A stretch of 64,000 bases of DNA from Diabrotica undecimpunctata (taxonomy: Eukaryota; Arthropoda; Insecta; Coleoptera; Chrysomelidae), in contig NC_092805.1 in assembly GCF_040954645.1 (NCBI RefSeq), positions 20,486,741-20,550,740 on the forward strand. The letters run 5' to 3'. The notes under the pieces are model-generated. The model had not been told where the DNA came from, ran no database searches, and was given only the letters and a program-made list of their open reading frames with translations. Positions 1 to 11,879 of the stretch are shown one piece after another. Positions within the stretch are counted from its first letter, which is position 1. Each line of letters opens with the position of its first letter. A program made the translations under genes and the position numbers.

Positions 1-560
1 AATTCGTTAATTATTGAGAATTTTTCCGTGGCTTTGTTCTCCAGAAGTTTTGCTTTATTTATCAGAATATCTTTAACGTGGTATTCCGAACCCATTACAA
101 CCTTTATCATTCGGGGAAATCGTGGATTCGCCTTGCCGACTCTTTAAAAGTCATTTGCTTTTCCTGGCAGAAAACAGTTTCCAAAACAAGCTTAACCTTA
201 TTTGTGTCGTCATCTTTTCTGCGTTGTGCATCGCCAAAGGAAGATTCTGTTACGTTTCTAATTCAAATATTTTAAGCACGTGTTATGCGATCTACAGCTT
301 CGTTAGCAATAGTATCCGTGAATTCGGTAGACTTAAATAAATCAATCTGGCTGAGCTTATTGTTTAACTCAGTTATTTTATTATCAAAATCATCAATTTT
401 CGTACGAATTTCCGTTTTAAAGTCTAGGAGAAAATCTTTTCCGAAATATTAGAGATATTTGAGCTACAAGAGTTACAAAGAATACTCAATCCACGAATTT
501 TCTGTCGGGTGTCGCGATCCTCTGAAGAAAGGTCGGTGCATGTAATGTGTATTGTGCAAT
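1..560 (-). pseudogene. possible LINE ORF1 (gag-like) remnant
   Basis: Minus-strand frames give a broken protein. It has a CNSC pair near 470-490, then a charged coiled-coil stretch rich in K, E, D and N (about 270-420). A basic segment with KVKLVLETVF follows, and near the left edge YHVKDILINKAKLLENKA, which resembles the RRM-like part of ORF1 in Jockey/CR1-type LINEs. Stops and frame changes separate the pieces. It may continue left of the window. The assignment rests on general architecture only, so it is tentative. Confidence 0.33.
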
Positions 561-744
561 AGGTTTACGAAAGTACTGTGATTTTTAAGCTTATAAACAT
601 TTAAAATCACTCAGATGCATCAACATATAGGAAGTTAATTTTTTTATTCAAATTTTTGTCATTTTTACACGAATTTAAACAAAAATACAATGCCCTACGA
701 CTCTTAGAACCCTAGCTAGCCCTTTTCTATTTCTGGATTTTACA

Positions 745-1899
745 ATTTTACACTAGAGGATCTCGAATAGTGCGCCAAGCTTTTCCCAACAGGTTGAAAA
801 ATTTGCATTTTGTTACTTGTTTTCCTAAATTTTTGCTCTGCCAATCTGTTAACGAAGCATCCCATAAAGATTTGAGCCCTTTAAACACAGACACATTCAA
901 AGGCTGTAATATTGCAGAAGTATGTGGCGGTAATTTAAGAATAGTCACATATTCTGCTATAGCCAACGCAATCAGTTCGGGTAAAATTTGCGATAAATGA
1001 CAATCATAAATCAAAAGAGTTTGAATGCAGTTTTACAAAAAAAAAAAAACGTTTTTGGACCATAAAAAAATACTGGGTCAGTCATCCAACCATTTACGGA
1101 TACGTAGTAAGATATCTCTGGATACTCATCTGTACCAAACATATTTCCCCATAATCTTTTGCCCTTGTGGAGTATCATAGGTGACAATATGGATCCGTTG
1201 GCATTAGCACATGCCAAAACTCTTGTTGTTTTCCTGAACCTGTAATTTGCCTTTGTCCTGTTTCTCCGATTCCAGTTACAACCTTAGTACGACTGGGATC
1301 ATAATTCAAAGCCGTTTCATCTGCATTCCATATCCCAGTAGGGTATTGATGCAGTTTCATATTATTCATAATAGTTTCCAGTTGATCAAAGAAACTGTAA
1401 ACAACAAATAAGTTACTTTATTGTTTTACACGTGATGCCTCAATTATCTCAGATTTTTTAATAGAAAGTAGGTTGCGTTTTGAAAAATTCAGAAACCAAT
1501 CTTCACCAGGCTTTGCTTCTTTAAAGGGGTGTTTGCTGAACACCCTCAGATGTTTGCTTAACATATAACTGTACAGTGGTGAGTATGTCTTTTCAAAAAA
1601 GTCCAAACCACCACTTACTCATAGTTTTTATCCAAGAAGCCAAAATGTCTTCATCTTCTTTAGAAAGGGCAGTTTTACTCATAAATCACAAATCACACCT
1701 GTCATAGGTGAATATAGGAAATAGAGTTTAATTTTTTTTTCGGTTTTTCTATCGATTTCGGTACGCTATGCTCCATTGCAGCCTTCTTTAGTGAAGATTT
1801 TCCCGATTTCACATCTCTTATTATCATTTCTACTGCTTCTTGTGAATACCTATTTCCGACATCAAGATTGATAGTATTTTTAATATACTTTCTTGGCAT
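745..1899 (-). pseudogene. pogo/Tigger-like transposase, decayed
   Basis: Pieces of one pogo-family transposase lie in order on the minus strand. The start is MPRKYIKNTINLDVGNRY at 1899, leading a helix-turn-helix of the psq/CENP-B kind. Next come the HPFKEAKPGEDWFLNFSKRN segment (about 1540-1450), the first catalytic block with IWNADETALN (about 1330), a PMILHKGKRLWGN block (about 1170), and a last block IYDCHLSQ plus LPPHTSAILQPLNVSVFKGL (about 1010-890). DDE residues are still visible in NADET and YDCH. Frameshifts and stops between blocks show that the gene is dead. I found no clear terminal repeats. Confidence 0.8.
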
Positions 1900-1985
1900 T
1901 TTTGCACTCAAAAAATAAGTTTTAATCAAACGAACCTCGAAACTCTTGGAACCACAATTGCCCCGATATCACCTTTCACAGTTGC

Positions 1986-2025
1986 ACCAAAGAATATAGA
2001 CGCATATGCGTCTATATTCTTTGGT
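1986..2025. repeat. 40-bp perfect palindrome
   Basis: Each strand reads the same over 40 bases, centred on CATATG at 2005/2006. The arms carry GAATATAGACGCATATGCG. The palindrome overlaps an 8-bp direct repeat GTTGCACC at 1981-1988 and 2024-2031, as a target duplication would look around a very short insertion. A degenerate relative lies at 7461-7506. Confidence 0.85.
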
Positions 2026-2039
2026 TGCACCGATCGCGT

Positions 2040-4525
2040 GTCATGTCAGGACAATTGTGGAACCCTTCTCAATTACCAAACTATTCTTCTTATACTCTGG
2101 TTACCGACCGCTAGATGGTGCCTCTAGTTTATTTTCTGAAGCATGTATTGACAATTAGCACTGCTTCTGTACTGAACCAAGTTTTTGAAATTTAAGTCAA
2201 CTACGACGCAATTTGCTTAAATAAAAAGATGATGGTCAGGCTGTTAGTTGCTAACTGAATTTTTGTTTTTGTAGCTGAATATCTCCAAGAATTTGTCACT
2301 AGTTACTACTGAGAGATTAAACAAACATGTACTGTAAATTTTATAATATCTTGTTAATTAAAAAGACAATAATGGGTGCCACAGTTACCCCAAACCACAG
2401 TTACCCCATTTCACCCTATACAGAAAATTTATAACAATTAATTTGTGTATAAATCCTTAATTTGTAATCTCACATTAATCTTAACTTTCTAATTTCCCTG
2501 TACATAATTGTTGTAGAATCTATAATACACTTTAAATACGAGGATACTGACCTTCCGTTAGAAATCGATAACTTGCTAAATTATTGCAAAACTTCCGAGT
2601 CCGGAAAATACTCGTACAAAGTACAAAATTGAAAATTACATGGACTTTGTGATGACTTGTCGCTTTATTTATGAGATTATAAATTGGGTTTTAACGATGT
2701 TTAGCGCATAGTATAATTAGATCATTTACATCATACAGAAGTCATTGTTTGAAGTTCCGTCGACTGTACTTATTAGCTACCAATAAAACATTTACTCCAC
2801 GACTTCAGAAATTATTTCACATCCTCGAACGAGAAGTTGGAGATAAGGGCATTCGAATTATATTTGTCCATCCATTTTAGCCATTGGTCCTTCGAGCCGG
2901 ATATGAACCGGCGACCTATGGATATACAGTCTATGTAAAATACATTTGTAATGTTTTTGAGAAAAAGTAATTGTAAAAATAATAAGCATATTTCAAGAAA
3001 GATCTGAGGAGATCTGATTTTCAAATAAAAAATTATTTTTTTGTAAAATTTATTGATAACAGATATTTATAACTATAATATATAAATATTTTAGTTGCTT
3101 TTTATTTTATAACCTTTTCTAGTAATAATAAGAATGGAAAAGTAAAATTTTGCAAAATAAATAATTATTTTAAATTGTTTAAACAAATTATTCAGTTAAA
3201 TGAACAATTCACAAATTACCTAATGCATGTTTATAATCTACGCCGCAACGTACCTAAATTTAAAAAAGAAACATCAAATTTTGTTGATTAGAACCGGAGA
3301 TATTGCGACTATTATAAATTTGAATTTATGAATTGAGTTTTTGAAATAGTAAAATCTCGTCGCTTTTAAACCCCTTATCTTTAGCGCATTATAGACGGCT
3401 AAAGAGATCTAATCCTAGTCTAAGATTAGTTTTATCTAATTAATAAATTATTTTATGTTTCAGAACAAATGGGATCTACTTCGTGAAAACATCAAATAAG
3501 CCGCCATTTGCCTTAAGTATATTACAGTTTAAATAAAATAAAAATATTATTTCCAATTTTAGTTATGATTTATTTAAACTCTTGAACCGAATAGTTTTGT
3601 TAAACTATCACTGATGAGCCACAGGCATTAAAGGCATTAGAAGCATATTTTTTGTTGCGGAGACGGCGGAGAGTAACGTAATAATTTTAGCTGTATGAAT
3701 AATGCCCGGACGATATGAGTAATAACAATTGACATTGATTAAAGATGATTAAACTTAATGTTACAAAAGTATTTTTGGATTCGAATGGTTTGTGTTCAAA
3801 TGTCCACAGTCCGACCACAGTTGTGTTCAACCACAGTAATGGATGTACGTTATGTATCCAACGGAAGAGAGTGAATGGCGAGTTTTCGTCGTCAAAAAAC
3901 TGGAACGTTTCAGCTAAGGGGAAAACCTTAACAGAAAATCCTGTGTGTGACGTGTAAATATAAACTGTTGATTTTTTTAAGCGTAATTTTAACTGTTTTC
4001 GTTTCTAATCATGCTAGTATACTGGTCCAAGTTAGTTTTATGACAATCATGGTGACATTTTATATTATATAATTTTAGAACACCGACAGTACTATAACAA
4101 TATCAAGCGAATAATATTGTCTTTTATTTCACATCAAAAATTCCAATTCCCACTTTTTTTGAAGGATACTATGCTCATCTACGAGTTTCCTCGTACTTAT
4201 ATTTGATTTTAAAAGAGATATGTTAAAAATTACATGTAAGTATGTGTTGTAACAATCAGTAAGCAACTAAATTTGCAATTTTTGAGGTGCTTTTTCTAAA
4301 ATAACTAAGGTAATGTAATATACAAGGTTTCATAGACGATATTGCCACATTTATGAAGAAAAAATTTCCTTGTACCCCTTCGAGTCATATGTAGGGGAAA
4401 GGCGGACAAAATTTAAGGTTCAAATTGGTATTTAAAACAAATGTGTAACTTTCAAGGTCTTGAAATAAGGCAAATATCATTACTATAGTAGTAACCTAAC
4501 TACTAGAGTATAAAAGACCAGCATT
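2040..4525. other. AT-rich stretch with no recognised gene; tRNA-like scrap at 2870-2945
   Basis: No coding region or TE domain is recognisable. On the minus strand around 2875-2930 the sequence holds GGTTCATATCC, close to a tRNA B box, next to GGTCGCC. This may be the tail of a tRNA-derived SINE, but no A box or clover-leaf was found. The short open frame at 3745-3957 has no family resemblance. Confidence 0.4.
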
Positions 4526-4765
4526 TCTGTGTCTAATTGACCTAAAGAAAGCGTTTGACAGAGTAAAAGTCAAAGGTATAATCCATCATCTGTATAATAG
4601 AGAAGTTCTCCTAAATACTATAAAAACTATCGAAAACATCTACCAAAACAACAAAATGGAAGTCAGATTAGATGGACAACTTACAGAACCTATAGAAATA
4701 GGCAGCGGAATAAGACCAGGGGATTTATTGAGCCTCATACTCTTCAATTTGATCATCGATAATAC
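4526..4765 (+). pseudogene. LINE reverse transcriptase fragment (family B)
   Basis: The translation runs LIDLKKAFDRVKVKGIIHHL through NIYQNNKMEVRLDGQ to SGIRPGDLLSLILFNLIID. This covers RT motif A (the first catalytic Asp in F/LIDLKKAFD) through motif B (GIRPGD, normally GIRQGD). The YADD box is missing, so only a middle slice survives. It is close to the RT at 9.7-10.8 kb. Confidence 0.8.
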
Positions 4766-5776
4766 CTCTGGAGAAATGTAAAGAGCTTTAGGAGAAAGGG
4801 AAACAATTTGTCTAGCAGGTTTGTTTGTGATCAGATAGAATATGAACTAATGTTGCATAACAGTGAAACTACAGGATAGCATTAGTTGGTGCTTAATAAA
4901 CGTTGGTAATGTAGTTTAGTAGCAAGTATTGTTAGTAGGAAATAATGAAAGTGACAAAAACTGGAACAGTGGAGTCTGTAACGATTCAAAAAAACGATTG
5001 GGTTTTAATTCACGTATTTTAATTCCATTTGATTAGGCAAGCAGTAACTTTTATACAACCCTGTATATCTTAATAATCTGTACAGCTCTTCATAAGTACT
5101 TAGCGTATTTTGTTTTAAAATTTCAAGCCAGTGTCTTGAAATAGTGTCTAGAAATATAAGTTCAAGTGTCTGTTGAAATAGAATAAACATTTAATGTTTG
5201 TTTTATTGCGTTTATCGAGCTTTTAAATTAAGATCGGAGTGAGAAGCACCCGCTGGGGAGCGGAAATTTTGATGTACAACCAAACTTTAGTTAAGTCCAG
5301 TAAAAGTTAAGTAAAAATGTCTGTCTTCGTTCAGTTGCCAAATTATGGAAGTGAAAACATTAGTTTTTTTGGTTTTTGATTGCTGAAAAACCTGCCATGG
5401 TTTAGTTATTATTGGAAAAAAGTTTTTATTTAACGAACCACCAAGTATGCAGTAGAAGCAAGTTAAATGAAACAATGAAATTCACAATAAGTTTTTACCT
5501 TTTTTATAATGCTTTAGCAGATAATTATTAAGTTAAATATTTCCTTTGATGGTCAATATTAAAAAGGAAACTTCTTGTATTATTTTTATCTTTCTGCTGT
5601 GTAGTGTAGTGTTAGTGATTTTTAAAGGGGTACATCCGGTAATTTTTTTATATTTCGATCACTATTGTTTTTTTTTTTTGTATAAAACACTAAATTTTGT
5701 TTGAGTGTAAGAACCAAAAAACTACATAAATAAGGAATATTGAGGACAAAATAATGAAAAATATTAAAATATAAAT

Positions 5777-5780
<4 letters not shown>
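4766..5780. other. AT-rich intergenic DNA, nothing recognised
   Basis: I see no coding potential, RNA gene or terminal repeats between the RT scrap and the TA tract downstream of the glycosyltransferase gene. Confidence 0.4.

Positions 5781-5838
<58 letters not shown>
5781..5838. repeat. (AT)n microsatellite
   Basis: An uninterrupted AT dinucleotide run of about 58 bp. It starts 34 bases downstream of the glycosyltransferase stop codon (gene on the minus strand), so it probably lies in the 3' UTR or just beyond. Confidence 0.95.
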
Positions 5839-5840
<2 letters not shown>

Positions 5841-5871
5841 CATAAAAACTCATATAATAAAATAAGAACAA

Positions 5872-8800
5872 TTAAAAGAAGTCTGTACAAACTTCAATCA
5901 CTTTTGGACAATACTTCCTGGCAAAATACAAATACGGTGCTTTTGAATCTACTGATAGCTTTCTGTTGGCACTATTGTTGTTCCAAATATGAAGGACATA
6001 ACTAGACTTAGTTTGTTCCAATACTTCATTTAGATAAGTTTCGTTAAAATACATCTCCCAAGATGGACCTGATATTGGATAAAACGCTGAATGTGGAAAA
6101 AGTCTGAATCCGTGACAAGTATTCGCTTGTATTACTTTGTGCTTTTCCACTCTACATATAGATCTTATCAATCTGAAAATACAAAAAGAAAATATTACCA
6201 ATATTATTATACAAGATAATGAAAGCATTATCTCGGCATTAGTCGCTATATGAGATTTTCTAGTAGGTTGTAGTTCCTTTCAGTCTCCTAATTATTCTCC
6301 CTCTACAATCGAATAGACTCGTCCGCTCAGATAGTGGTTCAAATGGCTTAGTATTGCCCGATTATTAAGTCAGTGTGCTTCACGTAAGATATTCTCTCAT
6401 CTTGCGACCAAAGTATACAAAGCATTATTTTATATTGTAGTTGCAATATGAACCGTGCAAAGACAATTTTAGAACTTGTGATGTTGCAGAAATCACAAGA
6501 GAATAAAGGTCAGGTCTATTTTAGTTCAATAAAATAAATATTATCTCTACATTTTTAGATCAAAATGAACAAACTGAAGATCTCAATGACCAGGTTAAAA
6601 GAAAAAACCACTAGGTTGTTAAATCATCTTTCTAAAGTATATGGCCCATTATGTATACAAGGATTCATAATGTTGTTATCAAAAGCCCAGGTGTCAGTAC
6701 GTGGAGCCAAGACACCGTTAGAATGTTGAAAACTGTTTTCCAACAAAAAAGGTAATTCTATTCAGGAAATTTTCAACCTATATATTTGGGGCTACTGAGT
6801 GACTATAGTCGGAGAAGAGATTGTCCAGACACATTCTGATGAGATACGTGCTTTATTGAACCATTTCTATTTAGCTGCAGTAAAGAAAAGTGAGCTCTTT
6901 AATATCTTCGAGCTTTGGACATATGACGATACTGCCCCTACACGTTTTTGTAGCACAATGTCTTCCAGAAGATTTTATATATTATTTCGGGCGTTGAGAT
7001 TTGAAGATATCCTCTCTTTGAATGGTTTCCATTAGGAAACAGTTTGATAGACGTGTACACGGCAAATTATGATATAATAATGGTGATCGAGTAATGGTAG
7101 TTTTGGTCTCCAAAACTTTCCTACCCCCCAACTTTTTTGTAGTCGTCAAAGTGACCAAAATCTGCGTTGACAGCATTTCAACTGTATTTTGGATCGTCCT
7201 GAAATTATCTTGAGATATAAGCGATAACTTTGATTGGCTAAATTCACTGATTAAATATTGACTAAATTGGCTAAATAGAAAAAAAAAATGGATTGTTTAA
7301 ACCTAAAAGAATAAACGGTTATTTGTTTGATTCACTTGTCCAATGTAATTTGTTTTAACAACTTGGCTACAAAGTCAAAGATAAACGGTCTAATTTACTA
7401 AATAAAAAATTTTTTTTTCATCAGAATAATGCATGTCCAGAAGTTTGTGATACTACCAACGAATATAGACGCATATGCGCATGCGTCTATATATGTGTCT
7501 ATATTCATTGATATTACAATCGAAAATCTATTAATTAAGTTTTGGAAGAGTGTCTAATTCCCTTCTTCCCCAGATTTGGCTCCTTATGATTTTCATGTAT
7601 TTACAAATTTGCAAAAATTGTTCAGCGCTAACAGATTTCTTTTAATTTTGAGATAATTACTGCTAAAATACTTGGATCCATCGATTTTCATAAAAGTATT
7701 GCTAATTTGTATGTTTTATGTAACAATATTTTGTTCCCTTTGTAAGGACACGTTGTTATCGAATGACCATCGTTTAAAAGGGTAGACAAGTATCAGAATT
7801 ATCGTTTGTTAATAATACTCTTTACAATATCTTTTAAGTTATACTTTACATAGACCAATAAAAATTCAAACGTACCTAGTTATTACACCAGGGCCATTAT
7901 TAGCCCATAACCGTCCGTTAAAATTCTTCTTCAAATCCATAATACACTTTTCTGCTAAAAGATGTCCTTCGGCACTTGAGTTAAAACTTAAAATTGCACT
8001 ATTAACACTCACATTGGTTTCAAGGCCAGCAAAGTTAAGTGGTAAGCCTTCCAATGTTTTTAAAGATATTGTGTCAAGGTCTAAATAAATGCCGCCATAT
8101 TTCCATAAGGAAAGGAACCTAAAATATTAGAAATGTATTATAATATTACAGTCCGAATTTCTAAGCATAATACTTATAGTAAATTATAAAAGCAGGAATA
8201 TTTTCTTTTTAAATATGAACGAAATTTACAAAAATAAATCATTTGACACCACTTCTTTATGCTTTTTTTAAATTTGTATGCCTTTTTTGAATTTTTGTGC
8301 TTATTTAGTGTTTTTTTATATGTATTCTTATCATTTTTGCATTTGACACATTTTTTATGATTCCATTCTTCAAAACATAGTCTATAAAAGCCTATGAAAA
8401 AATTCCCTATTGCCATGAGAAAGAATGGATGTCAGAACTATGGAGATAAAAAACAAGAGAAGATAAGAATTACCATTAAAAGAAATATAAGTGGATTGGG
8501 CATATATGAAGTGCTTTCGTGTCACCCCTCTCGCAAAATCTTGACCTCGGTCCTCCTCGCCTTTCGGCATATAACCGTAAGCGAATTCATTGCCCCTACA
8601 AGTCCGACATTATTTCAGGGTGACACTTTGATGCTGCAGCGTGGGGCTCTATCTTCCCCATGGTCCATGTGTTGCTACACGAACACCTGACCGTGTCATC
8701 TCCACCATGGGTGGAAAGGTAAACAAAGATAGGAATAAGGTCTCAACCTAGCATGTTTGACAGATTGCCGCTGAGAAGCCTACTTCTCCATCAATCGTCT

Positions 8801-11588
8801 TCAGAGACTGCTGCGGTACGTACCACAAACTCACGGTCTTAATGGGTAAATGACGTGTAAAGTTTGTAGTTTGCTTAACTTCACTTTGGTTATTTAAAAT
8901 AAAAGTAGAGTGACCCCACGAGAGCTCGACTCGGATACTAGGAGCGCAGGCCGGTGACCATAACGACTAAGCACCTCTTCACCTCTTATTCTTTTCCATG
9001 AGTCCCCTTTTACGACAGGCAGGGAGAAGGTCCCTAGCAGTATTCTATCGCCGCTACTAGACAGCGAGATTGGGCATACACTAAGGAAAAATCAAAAATA
9101 AGATAGCCACACAGCCACTCGATTATCAACCCGACGTAAAAAAAATGAGGACAGGATAATTGCTGGCGAAGAGACACAACAGAAAAACTTAAAAGAATTG
9201 GATTAAGTTGGAAAGAAGTCAAACGCATAACCAAAAATAGAGCGAACTAGAGCGAACTTGTATAGGAAACTTCAATGAAATAACACAAAGAGGATGCGCT
9301 ATGTGAGATTATCACAAGAATTAACCATGCCTTTTGATTTTGTTATATTATACCAAAATAGGGTCGTTAAAAACATCTAGGTCGGTTGAATGGCACTTTT
9401 AAAATCAATTGAAGCTGCAAACTTACTGTTAACAATTATGTAAAGTTACTATAAAGATTCACCATCTTACCGTAATATATCACTAGCGTGCGAAATCGCG
9501 TAGCTTGACTGTTCTATCTTTCCATTCTTGTATAACCTTTCCAATGGCGTGCTTTCGATATATCTTTCAAAATCAACATGCATTACATGGACATTCTCGT
9601 AACTAAGAATAGCTTCCAGTAAATCATCTGACTCATGACCATCGTATTTAAATAATCCTTAAAACATACAAATTATGAATAATACATGATCATACAGGTT
9701 CTGGGATATCTTCTTTTGCTTCTTCTTCTTTTTATGTAGGTATGACTCTGTCTGTTTTTGAATGTGCCCCCAGTAAATTGTCGTTCCATCGTTTTTGTGG
9801 TCTTCCTACTAATCGTTTTCCTATTGAGGCAACCGTCTCTTGCCGTCTTGACCACTCTATTTGTTGTCATTCTGCTTATATGATCGTTCTATTTTACTTT
9901 TCCATTTCTTACCCAGTTCTTGATGTTCTCCACCTTACATGTACGTCGTATATCTGTACTTCTAGCTCTGTCTGTTTTTATCTCTGCTGTTTCTAACATC
10001 CTTTTTGTCCTCTCTGTGTTAGGTCGTGTTTCTGTCACGTTTGTCATTATTGGTCTGATAACTTTTTTGTAAATTCTGCCTTTCATTTCTTTCCCGTAAT
10101 TTTTATTTCTCCATATTGTTACATTCAGGCAGCCTGTAGCTCTGTTTGCTCTATTCACTTGATCTTCCACTTCAGTTTCGAGCTTTCCGTAGCTAGATAA
10201 TGTGGTGCCTAGATATTTAAACTCCATCACTTGTTCTATTATCTGACCTTCCAGCTCTAATTTAAATCGGAGTAAATTTGTTGTTATAACCATGCATTTT
10301 GTCTTTGTTGGGGAAATTAACATGTTAAATTTTCTAGTGGTTATATTAAATTGGTGCAGCATATATTGTAAATGGTCTTCATTTTGAGAGAGTAGTATTG
10401 CGTCGTCTGCATGGCAGATTATTTTAAGTTGTTTTTAAGTTGTTGCAATGGGATAAGACAGAGAATCTCCCTGTCTTATCCCATCGCCAGCTTCAATATG
10501 GTCGGTTAGTTCTTCTTCCACTTTTACTTTTATTGTGTCGTTTTGGTAGATATTTTTGATTGTTTTGATTATTCCTAGAGGTATCTCTCTTGCGTACAAT
10601 AAGTGGATAACGTCCTTTAATTTGACCTGGTCGAATGCTTTCTTGAGATCCAAGAAACATGGATATGCCGGTTTGTTGTATTCTAATGATTGCTCTTGCA
10701 CTTGTCTGATTATAAATATAGCGTCGGTACATGATCTTTCCGACCTAAAACCTTGTTGTTCTTCTGCTAGTGTTATAATTTCATTCAGTTTATTTGTTAT
10801 CACTTTAGTTGTTAATCTTAGTGTTGTATTTAACCTTCGACTTTGATTTTTGTTTGTGTTGGCGCCGCTCTCGTGGGTGTAAAGTATTTCAGGATGATTC
10901 TTATTTTACATAAAATTAGGTCGCTATGTTCAGTCTTCCTTCTCCATTCTTATCTTTGCTGTTACAATCCTTTCTGATATGTATTGACACTCTTTGATGT
11001 GATATAAAGTCTAAGCCTAAGGATATGACCAACGAGAAAAATAATTATTTCCACTCTTTCTCTGTTTTAGAGACGCTTGCAGTCTTCACCAAATAAGTCT
11101 CCCTCTCCTTAATTTCTGCTTTCCTAATGTTTAGGTCTGCCAAGATCATAACTTAACTGTAATTATAATAATAGAAAATAAACAAAATTGTAAAAATAAA
11201 TACCTGGTGAAGAATATAGTAAATAAACATCCATATTAGGATTTAATTTCGCAGCGCTCTCTACAGCACAGGCTTGTCTAGCGTTAATAAAAATCTTGTT
11301 ATTGTAGTACGACTTGCATGACGTTTCATGGAAGAAAATGGATTTATCCTTACGGGGATGCGAATCTGATATATCAGGGATGCTTTCAATCTTAGAACGG
11401 TAACATTGTATACTATTCCTTAAAGTTGCCTTTGTGGATTGTTTCTGCTCCTGTGCGTCTCTTTTTTGATATATAGTATGTTTGTCAGTTAATTGAAATA
11501 TACAAATAATTAAACATGCAGCTGTAATAACCACAATAGCCAATAATGCAATTTTAACAACTCGTCGTCTGATAGAAGCAAAATGCAT
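5872..11588 (-). CDS. alpha-1,4-glycosyltransferase (A4GALT / alpha4GT-like), four exons
   Basis: Coding exons on the minus strand are 11588-11204, 9657-9471, 8118-7876 and 6172-5872, a total of 1116 nt for 371 aa plus TAA. Every intron has GT..AG ends and the phases (1, 2, 2) agree. The ATG at 11588 precedes basic residues and one membrane segment (residues 10-33), giving a type II Golgi protein. FFHETSC (85-91) leads the catalytic domain. WKYGGIYLDLD (196-206) carries the metal-binding DXD at 204-206, and NNGPG is at 264-268. The last exon holds the Gb3-synthase part (HSAFYPI, SWEMYF, HIWN, ARKYCP). The family transfers galactose or GlcNAc to glycolipids; insect members extend arthro-series glycosphingolipids. 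Substrate is inferred from family. Length is normal. A TE fragment sits in each intron. The AG at about 11612-11613 may end a 5' UTR intron. Confidence 0.92.
6799..7033 (+). pseudogene. piggyBac-like transposase fragment
   Basis: In intron 3 of the glycosyltransferase gene, antisense to it. The frame reads EIRALLNHFYLAAVKKSELF, then FELWTYDD and MSSRRFYILFRALRFED. This is the conserved block just ahead of the catalytic core in piggyBac-family proteins (LLYLAGVKKS, ELW, TMS..RF..L...LRFDD). Degenerate sequence from about 6448 (MNRAKTILELVML) may be its N-terminus. Catalytic Asp blocks are absent. Confidence 0.72.
7461..7506. repeat. imperfect palindrome related to 1986-2025
   Basis: It starts with the same GAATATAGACGCATATGCG as the first palindrome and ends in GTCTATATTC. 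An extra inner arm copy (ATGCGTCTATATAT) looks like a partial duplication or a slipped hairpin. It lies in intron 3 of the glycosyltransferase gene. Confidence 0.75.
8510..9055. other. moderate-GC unidentified repeat-like stretch
   Basis: This part of intron 2 of the glycosyltransferase gene is richer in GC than its surroundings. On the minus strand near 9030-9000 it holds CCTGCCTGTCGTAAAAGGGG. A related TTGTCGTAAAAGG occurs at 50478-50490 in LINE-derived sequence. The 8394-8690 open frame resembles no family I know. It may be the 3' region of a retroelement. Confidence 0.3.
9056..9262 (+). pseudogene. LINE C-terminal scrap
   Basis: The plus strand encodes EKLKRIGLSWKEVKRITKNR, matching the G.SW.E....A..R..WR tail found at the end of many APE-type LINE proteins. 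No RT motif remains. It sits in intron 2 of the glycosyltransferase gene, antisense to it. Confidence 0.5.
9690..10820 (-). pseudogene. LINE reverse transcriptase (family B), 5'-truncated
   Basis: It lies in intron 1 of the glycosyltransferase gene, same strand as the gene. In order: EEQQGFRSERSCTDAIFIIR, motif A FLDLKKAFDQVKLKD, motif B GDGIRQGDSLS, a degenerate motif C CHADDAILLS around 10400, the thumb KTKCMVIT and FKYLGTTLSSYGKLETEVED, and a C-terminal VGRPQKRW-like tail near 9820. A frame change at 10434-10440 and stops in the tail inactivate it. The first Tyr of YADD is His here. Confidence 0.85.
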
Positions 11589-11879
11589 CTTCTTTTTATT
11601 CAAAATTGTTACCTAAAATAATAAGTATATATAAGGAGTTGAAAAAAGAAATTTTTTCTACACATCTAATAATCTAATAGACATCTAATAAATTAAAACG
11701 CATTTTCACGACTTTTTGTACATTTATGCCTCCAAAATGACACGCAAATAGCCGATCTACACCCCAAACATGGAAGAAAAGAGCATTACGATGCTCATAA
11801 ACAAACCAGCATTTAGGCTTGAAAATCTGTGAGTACATGAAGCTGTCACCCGTTTGTCTGAATCGTCTGCACAACGAGA

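Noticed and set aside
2875..2930. tRNA gene on the minus strand
   Set aside because: Only a B-box-like string; no acceptor stem, anticodon arm or A box.
5690..5890. open frame of Ile-Tyr repeats on the minus strand
   Set aside because: It is only the translation of the TA microsatellite. The same holds for 19654-19899.
8394..8690. small host protein of 98 aa
   Set aside because: No start context, no family resemblance, and it lies in an intron next to repeat-like DNA.
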